Source: Phreatobacter oligotrophus (lineage in GTDB: Bacteria > Pseudomonadota > Alphaproteobacteria > Rhizobiales > Phreatobacteraceae). From it: a stretch of DNA of 64,000 bases. The stretch spans positions 496,001 to 560,000 of the forward strand of contig NZ_PZZL01000002.1 of assembly GCF_003046185.1 (NCBI RefSeq), given 5' to 3'. The position numbers and the translations under genes are program-made. Shown piece after piece: positions 55,889 through 64,000 of this stretch (position 1 is its first letter; every line of letters begins with the position of its first letter). The notes below the pieces were generated by a model. It was given only the letters and a program-made list of their open reading frames with translations. It was not told where the DNA came from and ran no database searches.

Positions 55889-56695
55889 TCAGACCAGGCG
55901 GGCGTCTTCCAGGAGACGCCTGCCGCTCCGGCTCACCGGCAGGGTGAGGCCGTTGGCGAGGGTGACCCCGAGGCTGCCGTCCTTGCGCGCGCTGTCGACC
56001 ACGGCCTTACGCGCCACCCAGTGCGAGCGGTGGATCCTCAGGCCGGTATCCTCGCCGAGGGCGTCGATCGCCTGCGACAGGCTCATCAGGATCAGCGCCT
56101 GTCCGCGATCGGTGTGGACGCGCAGGTAATGGTCTTCGGAGGACAGCGCGAGGATCGGCGCGCGGCGCAGCGGCAGCGGCAGCTTCTCGCGCAGGATGTC
56201 GTCGGAACGCCGATCCTCGGCAACCACGGGGACGGGGGCAGCCGCCTGCGGCTGGGCCACGTGTCGCGCGTGCACCAGCGCGCGGACGGCCCGCACGACA
56301 AGGCTGACGAGCACGTTGATCAGCGCCGTCTGCAGGCACAGTTCGACGAAGGTGACGTGGGGCAGGACCTGCGGCGCGAAGAATCGGAGATGCGCCATCA
56401 CCACCAGAGCGCCCGGTGGCGCGATGACGAGGGCAATCACCAGCGAGCCCCAGAGCGGCACGGGGCCGCGATAGAGGTAGCGGGCCGCCAGGGCATTCGC
56501 CGCCACTGCCATGGCGCTGATCACGGCCATATTGGCGGTGTAGTGGAGCACGCGCACCGGCAGGCTGATGCCGAGATAGGAGCCGAAGGGACCGAGAACG
56601 CCGAGCAGGATGCCGAAGGCGAGAATGACCAGCGCCAGACCGAGACGCGCTTCGCCGGGCTCCCCGAGGCTTGGCATGTCAGGACGGTCGGTCAT
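55889..56695 (-). CDS. Membrane-anchored LytTR transcriptional regulator, 268 aa
   Basis: Four N-terminal membrane helices (about 17-37, 50-70, 80-100 and 115-140) precede a LytTR DNA-binding domain (PILALSSEDHYLRVHTDRGQ, IHRSHWVARKAVV, TLPVSRSGRRLLED). It lacks a receiver domain, so it may sense directly through the membrane part. Related LytTR proteins control competence or stress genes. It is convergent with the YbdK gene (2 bp between) and divergent from the hydrolase gene. Confidence 0.88.
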   Translation of the reverse strand: MTDRPDMPSLGEPGEARLGLALVILAFGILLGVLGPFGSYLGISLPVRVLHYTANMAVISAMAVAANALAARYLYRGPVPLWGSLVIALVIAPPGALVVMAHLRFFAPQVLPHVTFVELCLQTALINVLVSLVVRAVRALVHARHVAQPQAAAPVPVVAEDRRSDDILREKLPLPLRRAPILALSSEDHYLRVHTDRGQALILMSLSQAIDALGEDTGLRIHRSHWVARKAVVDSARKDGSLGVTLANGLTLPVSRSGRRLLEDARLV

Positions 56696-56786
56696 TGGCG
56701 AAGAATTCGTGCCGTTCGCGAAGAGGCCGCAGACTAGGCCCCGGCCTGTGGCTAGGCAATCGGCGTCGCTGCTTCAGGACCCCGTC

Positions 56787-57779
56787 ATGCGCATTCTCCG
56801 TATCGCCCTTCTCGCCGCTCTCGTGCTCCCCGTCGCCGGTTTCGGCGCCGTGATCGCCCTGTCCAGCCCCAAGCCCCCGCCCGCCATGCCGGCGATGGAA
56901 GCTGCGGGGCGGACCATCGGCGGCTGGATCCAGGGCTTGCCCCGCGAACAGACCTTCACGGCGCGGGATGGGCAGGCACTCGCCTATCGCCTCTATCCGG
57001 GAGCCCCAGGGGCGGGTGTCGCGGTTCTCGTCCACGGCTCGACCGGCTTTTCCGCCAGCATGGACGGGTTGGCGCGCAGCCTGAACGGACAGGGTTTCAC
57101 CATCTATTCGCTCGACCTGCGCGGCCATGGCGAGAGCGGCCCGCTCGGCGACATTCGCTATCGCGGCCAGCTGGAAGACGACATGGCCGACCTGCTCAAG
57201 GTCATCGAAGAGCGCCATCCGCAGGAGAAAAGGCTGCTCGTCGGCCATTCCCTCGGCGGGGCCTTCGCCCTGCGCATCGGCGCAGGTCCCTTACGCGAGC
57301 GCTTCCACGCCTATCTCGCAACCTCGCCTTTCCTCTCGGCCGATCCGACCGTCAGCCGCCCCGGCTCCGGCGGCTGGGCGGATGCCGCCGTTCCGCGCAT
57401 CATCGCGCTGAGCCTGCTCAACGGCATGGGCATCTCGGCCTTCGACGGCCTCGCCGCCGTCGCCTATGCGGTGCCGGACGATGCCCGGGGCAAGCGCGCG
57501 CGGATCTATTCGCACCGGCTGCTCGCGAATATGAGCCTGCCCCGTGACTGGCGCGCCGCCCTGGGGGCGATCAAGCGTCCCGCCGCCATCCTCATCGGCG
57601 CGGAGGACGAGATGTTCCTCGCCAGCGCCTATTCGGCGGCCGTGAGGGCCGCGAACCCGGCCATCGACGTGACGGTCATCCCCGGCACCGACCATATGGG
57701 CAGCACGGTTCAGCCTGAGGCTCTCTCGCGGGTGGCGGAGACGGCGGTGCGGTTGCGCGAGGCGGCGCCGGCCCGCTGA
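56787..57779 (+). CDS. Exported or anchored alpha/beta hydrolase (lysophospholipase-like), 330 aa
   Basis: An N-terminal hydrophobic signal (IALLAALVLPVAGFGAVIAL) leads to a Hydrolase_4-type fold: VLVHGSTGFSAS, DLRGHGES, VGHSLGGAF (nucleophile Ser), GAEDEMF acid and GTDHMGS base. Monoglyceride or lysophospholipid hydrolysis is plausible. I chose ATG 56787 because it starts the signal. It is convergent with xseA (6 bp between). Confidence 0.87.
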   Translation: MRILRIALLAALVLPVAGFGAVIALSSPKPPPAMPAMEAAGRTIGGWIQGLPREQTFTARDGQALAYRLYPGAPGAGVAVLVHGSTGFSASMDGLARSLNGQGFTIYSLDLRGHGESGPLGDIRYRGQLEDDMADLLKVIEERHPQEKRLLVGHSLGGAFALRIGAGPLRERFHAYLATSPFLSADPTVSRPGSGGWADAAVPRIIALSLLNGMGISAFDGLAAVAYAVPDDARGKRARIYSHRLLANMSLPRDWRAALGAIKRPAAILIGAEDEMFLASAYSAAVRAANPAIDVTVIPGTDHMGSTVQPEALSRVAETAVRLREAAPAR

Positions 57780-57785
57780 CGGAGG

Positions 57786-59390
57786 CTAGAACAGGGTCCC
57801 CTGCCCTTCCGTCCTGCCCTCACCCGCCTTCCGCGGCTTCGGCTCGGCCGACCGGGGGGAAGGCTTCGGCGAGGCGGGCGGCGCCTCGCCCTCGGCGGTG
57901 GCGGCGATGCGGCCGTCGGCGAATTCGATGGCCAGCGCCGTGCCGGGACCGATCGCGGCGGCCGAGCGCAGCGGGCGACCCTCGGCATCGCGCACCAGCG
58001 CGAAGCCCCGGGCGAGGACGCCCTGGTAGGAGAGCGCGGCGAGGAGCTTGGTCGCGGCATCCAGCCGGTCGCGGCGGCGGCGCAGGACAAGGTCCATGGC
58101 GCGCGTCGACCGCGCCTCGATCGCCGCGAGCCGCTCGCCGGCCCGGCCGATCCGGTCGGTCTGGCTGCGGGCATAGACGCCGAGGGACCGGGTGAGCCGG
58201 GAGGCCAGCGTGTCGAAGCCTTGACGCCGCGTCTCGGTGCGGCGTGTCAGCGCCGTCGCGGCGCGACCGGACAGGGCGTCGATGCGGTCGCGCGAGCGGT
58301 CGATCCTCAGCCGCAGCACGCCCGGCGCGAGGCGGCCCGCGGCGCGCAGCAGCCTTGCGCGATGGGCGCCGGCATTGGCGGCCAGGGCATTGGGCAGGCG
58401 TTCGCCGGCCGCATCCAGCCGCTGGCGGGCCGTTTCCAGCAACCGCTCTGCATCGGGCAAGGCGCGGGCCGCGGCGCGCAGCTCGGTCCGCCGGCCCTCC
58501 ATGCCCCGCGCGACCGCCAGACCGAGCCGGCGGCCGAGGCCCTGCGTCTCGGCGATCAGGTCGGCGCGCACCGGCACCGCCATTTCGGCGGCGGCCGTGG
58601 GGGTGGGGGCGCGGCGGTCAGCGGCAAAGTCGATGAGGGTGGTGTCGGTCTCGTGGCCGACCGCCGAGATGAGCGGAATCGCGCTCTCGAAGGCGGCGCG
58701 GACGACGATCTCCTCGTTGAAGCCCCAGAGGTCCTCCAGCGAGCCGCCGCCGCGGGCGACGATGATGACGTCGGGCCGGGGCAGGTCGTCGTCGGGGCCG
58801 ATCGCGTTGAAGCCGCGGATGGCGGCGGCGACTTCCGCGGCGCTGCCCTCGCCCTGCACGCGCACCGGCCAGACGAGGACGGTGCGGGGGAAGCGATCCT
58901 CCAGCCGATGCAGGATGTCGCGAATGACCGCGCCGGTGGGCGAGGTGACGACGCCGATCACCGTCGGCAGATAGGGCAAGGGGCGCTTGCGGGCGGGATC
59001 GAACAGGCCCTCCGCTGCGAGCTTGCGGCGGCGCTCCTCCAGCAGCGCCATCAGCGCTCCGACGCCGGCCGGCTCCAGGCTCTCGATGACCACCTGGTAC
59101 TTGGACGAGCCGGGGAAGGTGGTCACGCGCCCCGTGGCGATGACCTCCAGGCCCTCCTGCGGCTTCACCTTGAGGCGGCCATAGACGCCCTTCCAGATCA
59201 CCGCCTCGATGGTGGCGCCCTCGTCCTTCAGGCGGAAATAGACGTGGCCGGAGCCGCTGGGGCCCTTGAAGCCGGAGACCTCGCCGCGCAGCCGCACATA
59301 GCCGAACGCGTCCTCCACCGTCCGCTTGATGGCGGCGGAGAGGTCCGAGACCGAAATCTCGGGCGTGTTGGACGGGACGATGTCGGCCAT
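57786..59390 (-). CDS. xseA: Exodeoxyribonuclease VII large subunit
   Basis: 534 residues. The N-terminal OB fold ([21 protein letters not shown]), [32 protein letters not shown] and [27 protein letters not shown] are XseA hallmarks. A long basic coiled coil and a Pro/Lys-rich tail follow. It degrades single-stranded DNA with the small subunit XseB, whose gene is not in the window. It is divergent from purD. Confidence 0.96.
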   Translation of the reverse strand: MADIVPSNTPEISVSDLSAAIKRTVEDAFGYVRLRGEVSGFKGPSGSGHVYFRLKDEGATIEAVIWKGVYGRLKVKPQEGLEVIATGRVTTFPGSSKYQVVIESLEPAGVGALMALLEERRRKLAAEGLFDPARKRPLPYLPTVIGVVTSPTGAVIRDILHRLEDRFPRTVLVWPVRVQGEGSAAEVAAAIRGFNAIGPDDDLPRPDVIIVARGGGSLEDLWGFNEEIVVRAAFESAIPLISAVGHETDTTLIDFAADRRAPTPTAAAEMAVPVRADLIAETQGLGRRLGLAVARGMEGRRTELRAAARALPDAERLLETARQRLDAAGERLPNALAANAGAHRARLLRAAGRLAPGVLRLRIDRSRDRIDALSGRAATALTRRTETRRQGFDTLASRLTRSLGVYARSQTDRIGRAGERLAAIEARSTRAMDLVLRRRRDRLDAATKLLAALSYQGVLARGFALVRDAEGRPLRSAAAIGPGTALAIEFADGRIAATAEGEAPPASPKPSPRSAEPKPRKAGEGRTEGQGTLF

Positions 59391-59500
59391 GCGAAGCGAA
59401 TCCGTTGCCGGACGGGGCGCTCTTGTCTAGACGCTGCGGGACGCGGGTTGAAGGGGCGATCGGCCTTGGCCGGCCATCGCCCAAGCCGGTGGAGACAGTG

Positions 59501-60784
<1,284 letters not shown>

Positions 60785-60857
60785 AGTCTCTGCCGAACTG
60801 CTGACACCCAATGGCCACCTGCGGCGTTATGCTTGGCATGACCTGCAGGAGGCCCTG

Positions 60858-61769
60858 ATGGCGACCCACGACCTGTTTCCCGGTTTCGAATCCCACTGGC
60901 TCGACACCTCGGCCGGGCAGATCTTCGCGCGCTCGGGCGGCTCCGGCCCGCCGCTGCTGCTCGTCCATGGCTTCCCGCAGACCCATGTCGAGTGGCACAA
61001 GATCGCCCCGGAGCTGGCGAAGCGCTTCACCCTCGTGCTGCCTGACCTGCCGGGCTATGGCTGGTCGGCCGCGCCCCGCGGCGACCGCAACCATTTCCCC
61101 TATGCCAAGCGCGACATGGCGAAGGCGCTGATCGAGGTGATGGAGCGGCTCGGCCATGCGCGGTTCATGGTCTGTGGCCACGACCGTGGCGCGCGGGTCA
61201 CCTATCGGATGGCGCTCGACCATCCCGGCCGCATGGAAAGGCTCGCCCTCATCGATATCGTGCCGACCATCGTCATGTGGGAGCGCATCCGCGCTGCGCC
61301 GTCGCCGAAGACCGAGCACTGGATCTTCCTGTCCGGGCCCCAGGGCCAGCCGGAAGCCGAGATCGGCCGCAACCCCACGGCCTATCTCGAGGAGAAGCTG
61401 TCGCTCTGGACCAAGAGCGGCACGCTCGACGCTTATGACAATCGCGCGCTGCAGCACTATCGCGACTTCTTCAACGACCCCTCGCGCATCCATGCCTGCT
61501 GCGAGGACTATCGCGCCGGCGCCACCGTGGACCTCGCCGCCGACGAGGCGGACAAGGCGGCGGGCCGTACCATCGGTACGCCGGTTCATGTGGTCTGGGG
61601 CGATGCCGGCATTCCCTCGGCAGGCTCCAGCCCGCTCGATGCCTGGCGCCTCTTCGCGCCGAAGGCGACCGGCGAGGCCGTGGATAGCGGCCATTTCGTC
61701 CCCGAGGAGAACCCGGCAGGGTGCCTTGCGGCGCTCCTGCCCTTCCTCACGGCGCCGGCGCTGCGCTGA
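60858..61769 (+). CDS. Fluoroacetate-dehalogenase-like alpha/beta hydrolase
   Basis: 303 residues. Nucleophile Asp109 with Arg110 and Arg113 (GHDRGARVTYR), acid Asp133, His154-Trp155 (EHWIFL), Tyr218 (CEDYRAGATVDL) and base His279 (SGHFVPEENP) reproduce the full catalytic and halide/carboxylate-binding set of fluoroacetate dehalogenases, offset by one from the Rhodopseudomonas enzyme numbering. AGGAGG precedes the ATG. Hydrolysis of haloacetates is likely; epoxide hydrolase activity is the alternative. Confidence 0.84.
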   Translation: MATHDLFPGFESHWLDTSAGQIFARSGGSGPPLLLVHGFPQTHVEWHKIAPELAKRFTLVLPDLPGYGWSAAPRGDRNHFPYAKRDMAKALIEVMERLGHARFMVCGHDRGARVTYRMALDHPGRMERLALIDIVPTIVMWERIRAAPSPKTEHWIFLSGPQGQPEAEIGRNPTAYLEEKLSLWTKSGTLDAYDNRALQHYRDFFNDPSRIHACCEDYRAGATVDLAADEADKAAGRTIGTPVHVVWGDAGIPSAGSSPLDAWRLFAPKATGEAVDSGHFVPEENPAGCLAALLPFLTAPALR

Positions 61770-61821
61770 CCGCGCAGCACCGCCGCTTGACCCGCGCCGC
61801 CCCGCCCCTTAACCGGCGGGC

Positions 61822-62703
61822 ATGAACGCCAACGCCCCTGCCGCCCTGCCGCCGGTCATCGACGGACTCTCCGCCATCGCCGGGGACTATGACCTCGTCT
61901 TCTCCGATGTCTGGGGCGTGCTGCACAACGGCATGAGGGCGCATCCCGGCGCCTGCGACGCGCTGGTGCGCATCCGCCAACGGGGCGTGCCGGTGATCCT
62001 CATCACCAACGCCCCGCGCCAGGCGCCGGTTGTGGTCGGCCAGCTCGACCGGCTGGGCGTGCCGCGGGCGGCCTATGACGCCATCGTCACGTCAGGCGAC
62101 GTATCGCGCACCTACATGCGTACGCGCCCGGGCGAGCCGGTCCACCATGTGGGCCCGCAGCGCGATCTCGTGGTCTTCGAGGGCATCGACACCCGCCTCG
62201 TCCCCATCGAGGAGGCGGCCTATGTGGTCTGCACCGGCCTCGTTGACGATCGCACGGAGACGCCGGACGACTACCAGGAGCGGCTCGAGCGCATGAAGGC
62301 GCGCGACCTGTTCTTCCTGTGCGGCAATCCCGACAAGGTGGTGGAGGTCGGCCACGACCTCATCTTCTGCGCCGGCGCCATCGGCGACCGCTACCAGTCC
62401 ATGGGCGGTGACGTGCTCTATGCCGGTAAGCCCTACGAACCGGCCTACGAGGCCTGCTGGGATTATGCCGAGCGCATCCTCGGCAAGCGGCCGGATCCCT
62501 CGCGGGTCCTGTGCATCGGCGATGCCATGCGCACCGACGTCGCCGGGGCCGTGCGCATGGGCTACGACTGCCTGTTCCTGGCAGAGGGCATCCACGCGGA
62601 AGTGCTGTTGGGATCAGATGGCCTGAAGCGCGACGGCCTCGCCGCACTCATCGGCGAGACCGGCCAGCATCCGCGGCACGTGATGCGCAAACTGGTCTGG
62701 TGA
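61822..62703 (+). CDS. TIGR01459-type HAD-superfamily class IIA protein
   Basis: 293 residues. Motif I is VFSDVWGVLHNGMRAHPGA; the second Asp of the usual DxD is replaced by Trp. Motif II is ILITNAP, and motif IV is VLCIGDAMRTDVAGA. This matches the HAD-like family (TIGR01459) often encoded near ribF. The absence of the acid/base Asp raises doubt about phosphatase activity. It lies 52 bp after the dehalogenase-like gene. Confidence 0.86.
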   Translation: MNANAPAALPPVIDGLSAIAGDYDLVFSDVWGVLHNGMRAHPGACDALVRIRQRGVPVILITNAPRQAPVVVGQLDRLGVPRAAYDAIVTSGDVSRTYMRTRPGEPVHHVGPQRDLVVFEGIDTRLVPIEEAAYVVCTGLVDDRTETPDDYQERLERMKARDLFFLCGNPDKVVEVGHDLIFCAGAIGDRYQSMGGDVLYAGKPYEPAYEACWDYAERILGKRPDPSRVLCIGDAMRTDVAGAVRMGYDCLFLAEGIHAEVLLGSDGLKRDGLAALIGETGQHPRHVMRKLVW

Positions 62704-62737
62704 GCGAAAGGCCCGGCTCAGCGCGCCGGGCGGAACG

Positions 62738-63415
62738 TCACTTCGCGAGAGCCTCGCCCTTGGCCTTCTTCTCGGGCTTGGCGAACAGCGCATCGACGTC
62801 GTTCTGATCGACACCCTCACCGTCGAGCTGCGGCCCGTGGAGGATGTTCTTGATCTTGCGCTCCTCGCGGCGGCGCTCGTCCTCGGAGAGGTAGCCGTCG
62901 GCATCGGCCGCGTTGATCGCGTCGGCGAAGCGGGTGACGCGCATCTCGATATGCTTGAGCGTATCGATGACCTTGGCGACGCGCTGGCCGGTGATGTCCT
63001 GGAAGGAGCAGGCCTCGAAGATGAGCATCATACGCTCGTCGACCATGGCCTTGTAGGCGACGGGATCGGAAGCGTCCGCCGCCATGAGCTCCTCGGCGGC
63101 GCCCATGATGGTGTCGGTGGCCTTCTCGGTCGCCTTGACGATGGCGTCGAGCTCCATGCCGGCGGCCGGGATGCGGCTGTGCTTGAGATCGTTCGGCTGC
63201 AGGCGGCCGACCTCGACCTTCATGTTGGTGATGAAGGAGGCGATGTCCGAGAGCTCGCGGTACACCGACATGTCGATCGAGCGGAAGAAGCTCGACAGCG
63301 ACTCGACGGTCACTTCGGCGAGGGCGACCACGTCGCCCAGCGACACGTCGCCGTTCCCCTTCGTCCGGATGAACTGGACGATGCGATCGAGGTGATCGGT
63401 GGAAACTTTCTTCAT
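62738..63415 (-). CDS. cheZ: Chemotaxis protein phosphatase CheZ
   Basis: 225 residues from ATG 63415. The long helical hairpin and EACSFQDITGQRVAKVIDTL carry the CheZ catalytic Asp-Gln signature. The C-terminus DQNDVDALFAKPEKK resembles the FliM/FliN-type CheY-binding peptide (x-Q-D-E-I-D-A-L). It accelerates CheY-P dephosphorylation. cheY lies 104 bp upstream on the same strand. Confidence 0.92.
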   Translation of the reverse strand: MKKVSTDHLDRIVQFIRTKGNGDVSLGDVVALAEVTVESLSSFFRSIDMSVYRELSDIASFITNMKVEVGRLQPNDLKHSRIPAAGMELDAIVKATEKATDTIMGAAEELMAADASDPVAYKAMVDERMMLIFEACSFQDITGQRVAKVIDTLKHIEMRVTRFADAINAADADGYLSEDERRREERKIKNILHGPQLDGEGVDQNDVDALFAKPEKKAKGEALAK

Positions 63416-63519
63416 GATCGCCTGTCCTCGCGGTGGTCGGCTCGTTGCGGCGTCACGCCGGCTGGGTGCCGACTGCCGCAAGGGCAGTCGACGGGGCGTA
63501 GGCCGGCGATAGGCCGTTC

Positions 63520-63906
63520 TCAGTCGGCGAAGACCGCGTCGATCTTGGCCTTCAGCGTCTGGGCGTTGAAAGGCTTCACGATGTAGTTGTTCACGCCGGC
63601 CTTCTTCGCCGCGATGACGTTCTCCGTCTTCGACTCGGCGGTGACCATGATGAAGGGCGTGCGGGACAGGGAACCGTCGGCGCGAACCTCCTTCAGGAGC
63701 TCGTAGCCGGTCATCGGCTCCATGTTCCAGTCTGAGATCACGAGGCCGTACTTCTTCTCCTTCATCTTGGCGAGCGCGGCCGAACCGTCCGACGCATCGT
63801 CGATGTCGTCGAAGCCAAGCTGGTTCAGGAGGTTACGGATGATGCGGATCATCGTGTTGTAATCATCGACCACGAGGATCGGCATCGAGAGGTCAACAGC
63901 CATCAC
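63520..63906 (-). CDS. cheY: Chemotaxis response regulator CheY
   Basis: A 128-residue single receiver domain. Asp14/Asp15 (acidic pocket), phospho-acceptor Asp59 (VISDWNMEPMTGYELL), Thr89 and Lys111 (VKPF) are all present. Phosphorylated CheY binds the flagellar switch. ATG 63906 (MMAVDLSMPILVVDD); the second ATG at 63903 is also possible. It heads a cheY-cheZ unit; no other che genes are visible. Confidence 0.95.
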   Translation of the reverse strand: MMAVDLSMPILVVDDYNTMIRIIRNLLNQLGFDDIDDASDGSAALAKMKEKKYGLVISDWNMEPMTGYELLKEVRADGSLSRTPFIMVTAESKTENVIAAKKAGVNNYIVKPFNAQTLKAKIDAVFAD

Positions 63907-64000
63907 ACTGCTCCAAACGCCGGCGCTGCTTCAGCGCACCGCTGGGAAGGTTTCATTGAACCGCACGCTAGGCGGCGTTCGGTACGAAAATGCCTTTCAG

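Overview
The window is a high-GC chromosomal segment from an alphaproteobacterium, most likely order Hyphomicrobiales (a Phreatobacter/Bosea-like lineage is a guess from gene content). The strongest lineage markers are a circularly permuted two-piece tmRNA next to an alpha-type sspB, a DUF4169/ribbon-helix-helix pair, an Omp19-like protease-inhibitor lipoprotein, an alpha-type CheZ, and a cysteine-free L31. Almost everything is chromosomal core or near-core. I see no rRNA or tRNA gene, CRISPR array, prophage or intact insertion sequence. The one compositional anomaly is an AT-rich patch at about 18.70-19.20 kb.

Layout. 0-2.2 kb: the 5' end of a Tat-exported TctC/Bug binding protein, whose start region is a 15-bp tandem repeat, then an unrecognised membrane protein. 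2.3-6.1 kb: GNAT, PadR plus HAAS-domain membrane protein, a ferric-reductase-like membrane protein, a class III aminotransferase. 6.2-11.7 kb: a TolQ/MotA-type channel coupled to an OmpA/MotB-type protein and a GNAT, an ABC half-exporter, rpmE, another GNAT. 11.7-20.9 kb: inhibitor lipoprotein, solitary sdhB, DUF2065-hflC-hflK, folA, terC/nhaR, the AT-rich patch with a frameshifted membrane gene, a MazG-like hydrolase coupled to thyA, a YHS protein. 21.0-24.9 kb: tctA-tctB, RHH, DUF4169, sspB, ssrA. 24.9-34.8 kb: AsmA, extensin-like protein, cysQ, a ferric-iron binding protein and fused permease behind twin palindromes, a frameshifted porin-like gene, tadA. 34.9-48.6 kb: an RluB-type pseudouridine synthase with very long disordered tails, rsmD, mscL, a symporter-histidine kinase fusion, an esterase, a patatin, mutL, a TipF-like degenerate EAL protein, a MaoC hydratase. 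48.6-64 kb: ribF, a chemoreceptor, PaiB, ubiA, rsmE, a YbdK ligase, a membrane LytTR regulator, hydrolases, xseA, purD, a fluoroacetate-dehalogenase-like enzyme, a HAD protein, cheZ and cheY.

How the genes work together. Five functional links stand out. ssrA and sspB sit side by side, so the tag-encoding RNA and the adaptor expected to deliver tagged proteins to ClpXP are neighbours. thyA overlaps a MazG-like pyrophosphatase gene, and folA lies about 3 kb away across an apparent insertion. hflK-hflC-DUF2065 forms the FtsH-modulator operon. cheZ and cheY, with the chemoreceptor and the TipF-like protein, imply flagellar motility. The FbpA/FbpB-type iron importer lacks its ATPase gene here and carries a striking double operator candidate.

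The most unusual items are the repeat-built translation start of the TctC gene, two probable frameshifted genes (AT-rich membrane gene and porin-like gene), the double palindrome upstream of fbpA, the DFKPRG/SFGG repeat tail on the pseudouridine synthase, and the uncharacterised channel/OmpA pair.
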